Assembly (NCBI GenBank): GCA_021157815.1
Contig: JAGGVT010000216.1
Span: forward strand, 1-6,591
DNA length: 6,591 nucleotides
Source: a bacterium
Lineage (GTDB): Bacteria > JAJVIF01 > JAGGVT01
Direction: 5' to 3'
Shown here in pieces: positions 5,183-6,591 of the stretch. The position numbers and the translations under genes were made by a program. The notes below the pieces were generated by a model that was not told the DNA's origin, ran no database searches, and saw only the letters and a list, made by a program, of their open reading frames with translations. Within the stretch, counting starts at the first letter, position 1. Each line of letters starts with the position of its first letter.

Positions 5183-6571
5183 ATGTCAAAGGGAAAAATC
5201 CTGATTGTTGATGATGAAAAAAACATAACGAAAAGCATATCGAACATCCTGAAGCGTGAGGGTTATGAAACCGTGCTGGCATATAATTATGAGGAAGGAA
5301 AAGAAGCTGTTTTCAACAAACCGATTGATCTGGCGCTTCTCGATATCCTTCTGCCGGATGGCGATGGCCTTGAACTTCTAAAGGAACTCGCGGAGAAAAA
5401 ACGCAATTTTACCGTTGTCATGATGTCCGGCCATGGCACGATTGAAACAGCGGTCGAGGCGACAAAACTTGGGGCGTATGATTTCCTCGAAAAACCAATC
5501 AGCCTTGATAAACTTCTCATAACTGTTGAGAACGGTCTCAGGTTGAAAGTTCTGGAAAACGAAAATGTAAAACTGAGGGAGGAGGTTGAAAAGAACCGCG
5601 ATGATTTCATCGGCGAATCTCCCGCGATGAAGGACCTGATGCGTAAAATCGAGACAGTCGCCCCGACAAACGGAAAGGTACTGATAACCGGCGAAAACGG
5701 CACTGGCAAGGAGATGGTCGCGCGCGCAATTCATGAGAAATCGAAACGCGCCGATGCGCCTTTCATTAAAGTAAACTGCGCGGCGATTCCAAATGAACTG
5801 ATTGAGTCCGAACTTTTCGGCCATGAAAAAGGCGCGTTTACGGGAGCGCATCAGGCGAAAGCAGGCAAGTTCGAACTGGCGAACGGCGGCACTATTTTCC
5901 TCGATGAAATCGCTGACATGTCACTCGACACTCAGGCGAAAGTTCTTCGAGTTTTGCAGGAGCAGGAATTTGAACGAGTCGGCGGAACTTATTCAATACA
6001 GGTTGATGTACGCGTAATCACAGCCACAAATACCGACCTTCCGTCGCGGGTCGAGGATGGCAAATTCCGTGAGGATTTATTCTACCGCCTGAATGTAATT
6101 CCGTTTCATATCCCGCCGCTGCGCGAACGCCTGGAGGATATCCCGCCACTGGTGAAATACTATTTCGAGAAATTCGCGAATGAATACGACCGCGCGTTCA
6201 AGGAGCTTTCCGAGAGCGCAATGGAACTGTTTATCGCGCATCCCTGGCCCGGCAACATCCGTGAATTGAAAAATCTCATCGAGCGAATAATAATCATGAT
6301 CCCCGAAGACCAGTTGAATTTCGACATGCTTGAGGAGCTGTTCGTCCAAAGCCGTATGCCATCGCGGCGGGATGACAGCGGATTGGATAAAATCCTGCTC
6401 TCCGGACAGTACAGGGATTCAGTCTCGAATTTCGAACGCTTAATGATAGAGCGCCGGTTGAAAAGCAACTCGTGGAATGTAACGCAAACCGCAAAGGAAC
6501 TCGGCCTGGAGCGCAGCCATTTATATAAGAAGATGAAAGGCCTCGGCATCCAGAAACCGGATATTGGTTGA
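5183..6571 (+). CDS. Sigma-54-dependent two-component response regulator (NtrC family)
   Basis: The product has 462 residues and all three domains of an NtrC-type activator. The receiver domain (about 1-120) has acidic D10-D11, phospho-acceptor D54, S82 and K104. After a short helical linker, the AAA+ domain (about 142-375) has Walker A GENGTGKE at 170-177, the sigma-54-contacting loop GAFTGA at 217-222, Walker B with D241-E242, arginine fingers R296 and R302 in [11 protein letters not shown], and WPGNIREL at 355-362. A Fis-type HTH (about 418-455) ends with [20 protein letters not shown]. No key residue is missing, so it should hydrolyse ATP and open sigma-54 promoters when phosphorylated. 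The ATG at 5183 is preferred because AAGGTG (5171-5176) lies 6 nt upstream; the GTG at 5174 overlaps that site. No histidine kinase is visible, although only 20 bp remain downstream. A sigma-54-like promoter and paired palindromes upstream suggest autoregulation. The regulated pathway cannot be inferred. Confidence 0.96.
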   Translation: MSKGKILIVDDEKNITKSISNILKREGYETVLAYNYEEGKEAVFNKPIDLALLDILLPDGDGLELLKELAEKKRNFTVVMMSGHGTIETAVEATKLGAYDFLEKPISLDKLLITVENGLRLKVLENENVKLREEVEKNRDDFIGESPAMKDLMRKIETVAPTNGKVLITGENGTGKEMVARAIHEKSKRADAPFIKVNCAAIPNELIESELFGHEKGAFTGAHQAKAGKFELANGGTIFLDEIADMSLDTQAKVLRVLQEQEFERVGGTYSIQVDVRVITATNTDLPSRVEDGKFREDLFYRLNVIPFHIPPLRERLEDIPPLVKYYFEKFANEYDRAFKELSESAMELFIAHPWPGNIRELKNLIERIIIMIPEDQLNFDMLEELFVQSRMPSRRDDSGLDKILLSGQYRDSVSNFERLMIERRLKSNSWNVTQTAKELGLERSHLYKKMKGLGIQKPDIG

Positions 6572-6591
6572 TTGAGTTTGTGAACATTCAG

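Overview
All recognisable genes in this window lie on the + strand. They are, in order: an NAD-dependent nucleotide-sugar epimerase/dehydratase, a UTP-glucose-1-phosphate uridylyltransferase (GalU type), a small DUF488-family protein, a solitary NADH-quinone oxidoreductase subunit N (NuoN), and a sigma-54-dependent response regulator of the NtrC class. The gene set points to a free-living, respiring, Gram-negative-like bacterium. The moderate base composition, the scattered single-gene units and the repeat-rich intergenic DNA remind me of FCB-group or candidate-phylum genomes (for example Zixibacteria). That placement is an impression and not a demonstrated assignment.

Bases 1-120 are an 8-bp tandem array that runs off the left edge and ends about 50 bp before the epimerase gene. 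Bases 169-2578 hold the epimerase, galU and DUF488 genes. The first two supply activated sugars for polysaccharide or cell-envelope glycan synthesis. galU has its own likely sigma-70 promoter, and the DUF488 gene follows it by 23 nt, probably on the same transcript. At 2616-2643 there is a perfect -35/-10 promoter with a dyad in its spacer, directly in front of nuoN (2660-4318), which encodes an antiporter-like membrane subunit of respiratory complex I. No other nuo gene is adjacent.

The most unusual part is the roughly 860-bp gap 4319-5182, which I cannot read as coding. It contains a 255-bp element built of nested inverted repeats (a perfect 26-bp inner pair and a 17-bp outer pair with one mismatch). 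It also contains two near-perfect 25-27-bp palindromes exactly 120 bp apart, and a strong sigma-54 (-24/-12) promoter match. The next gene encodes a complete sigma-54 activator (receiver, AAA+ with GAFTGA, Fis-type HTH). The arrangement therefore looks like an enhancer-plus-sigma-54-promoter region that could make this regulator autoregulated. That is a hypothesis from motif layout.

I see no CRISPR array, tRNA, rRNA, transposase or phage gene. The coding genes belong to ordinary families; the novelty, if any, is in the non-coding repeats and the regulatory layout.
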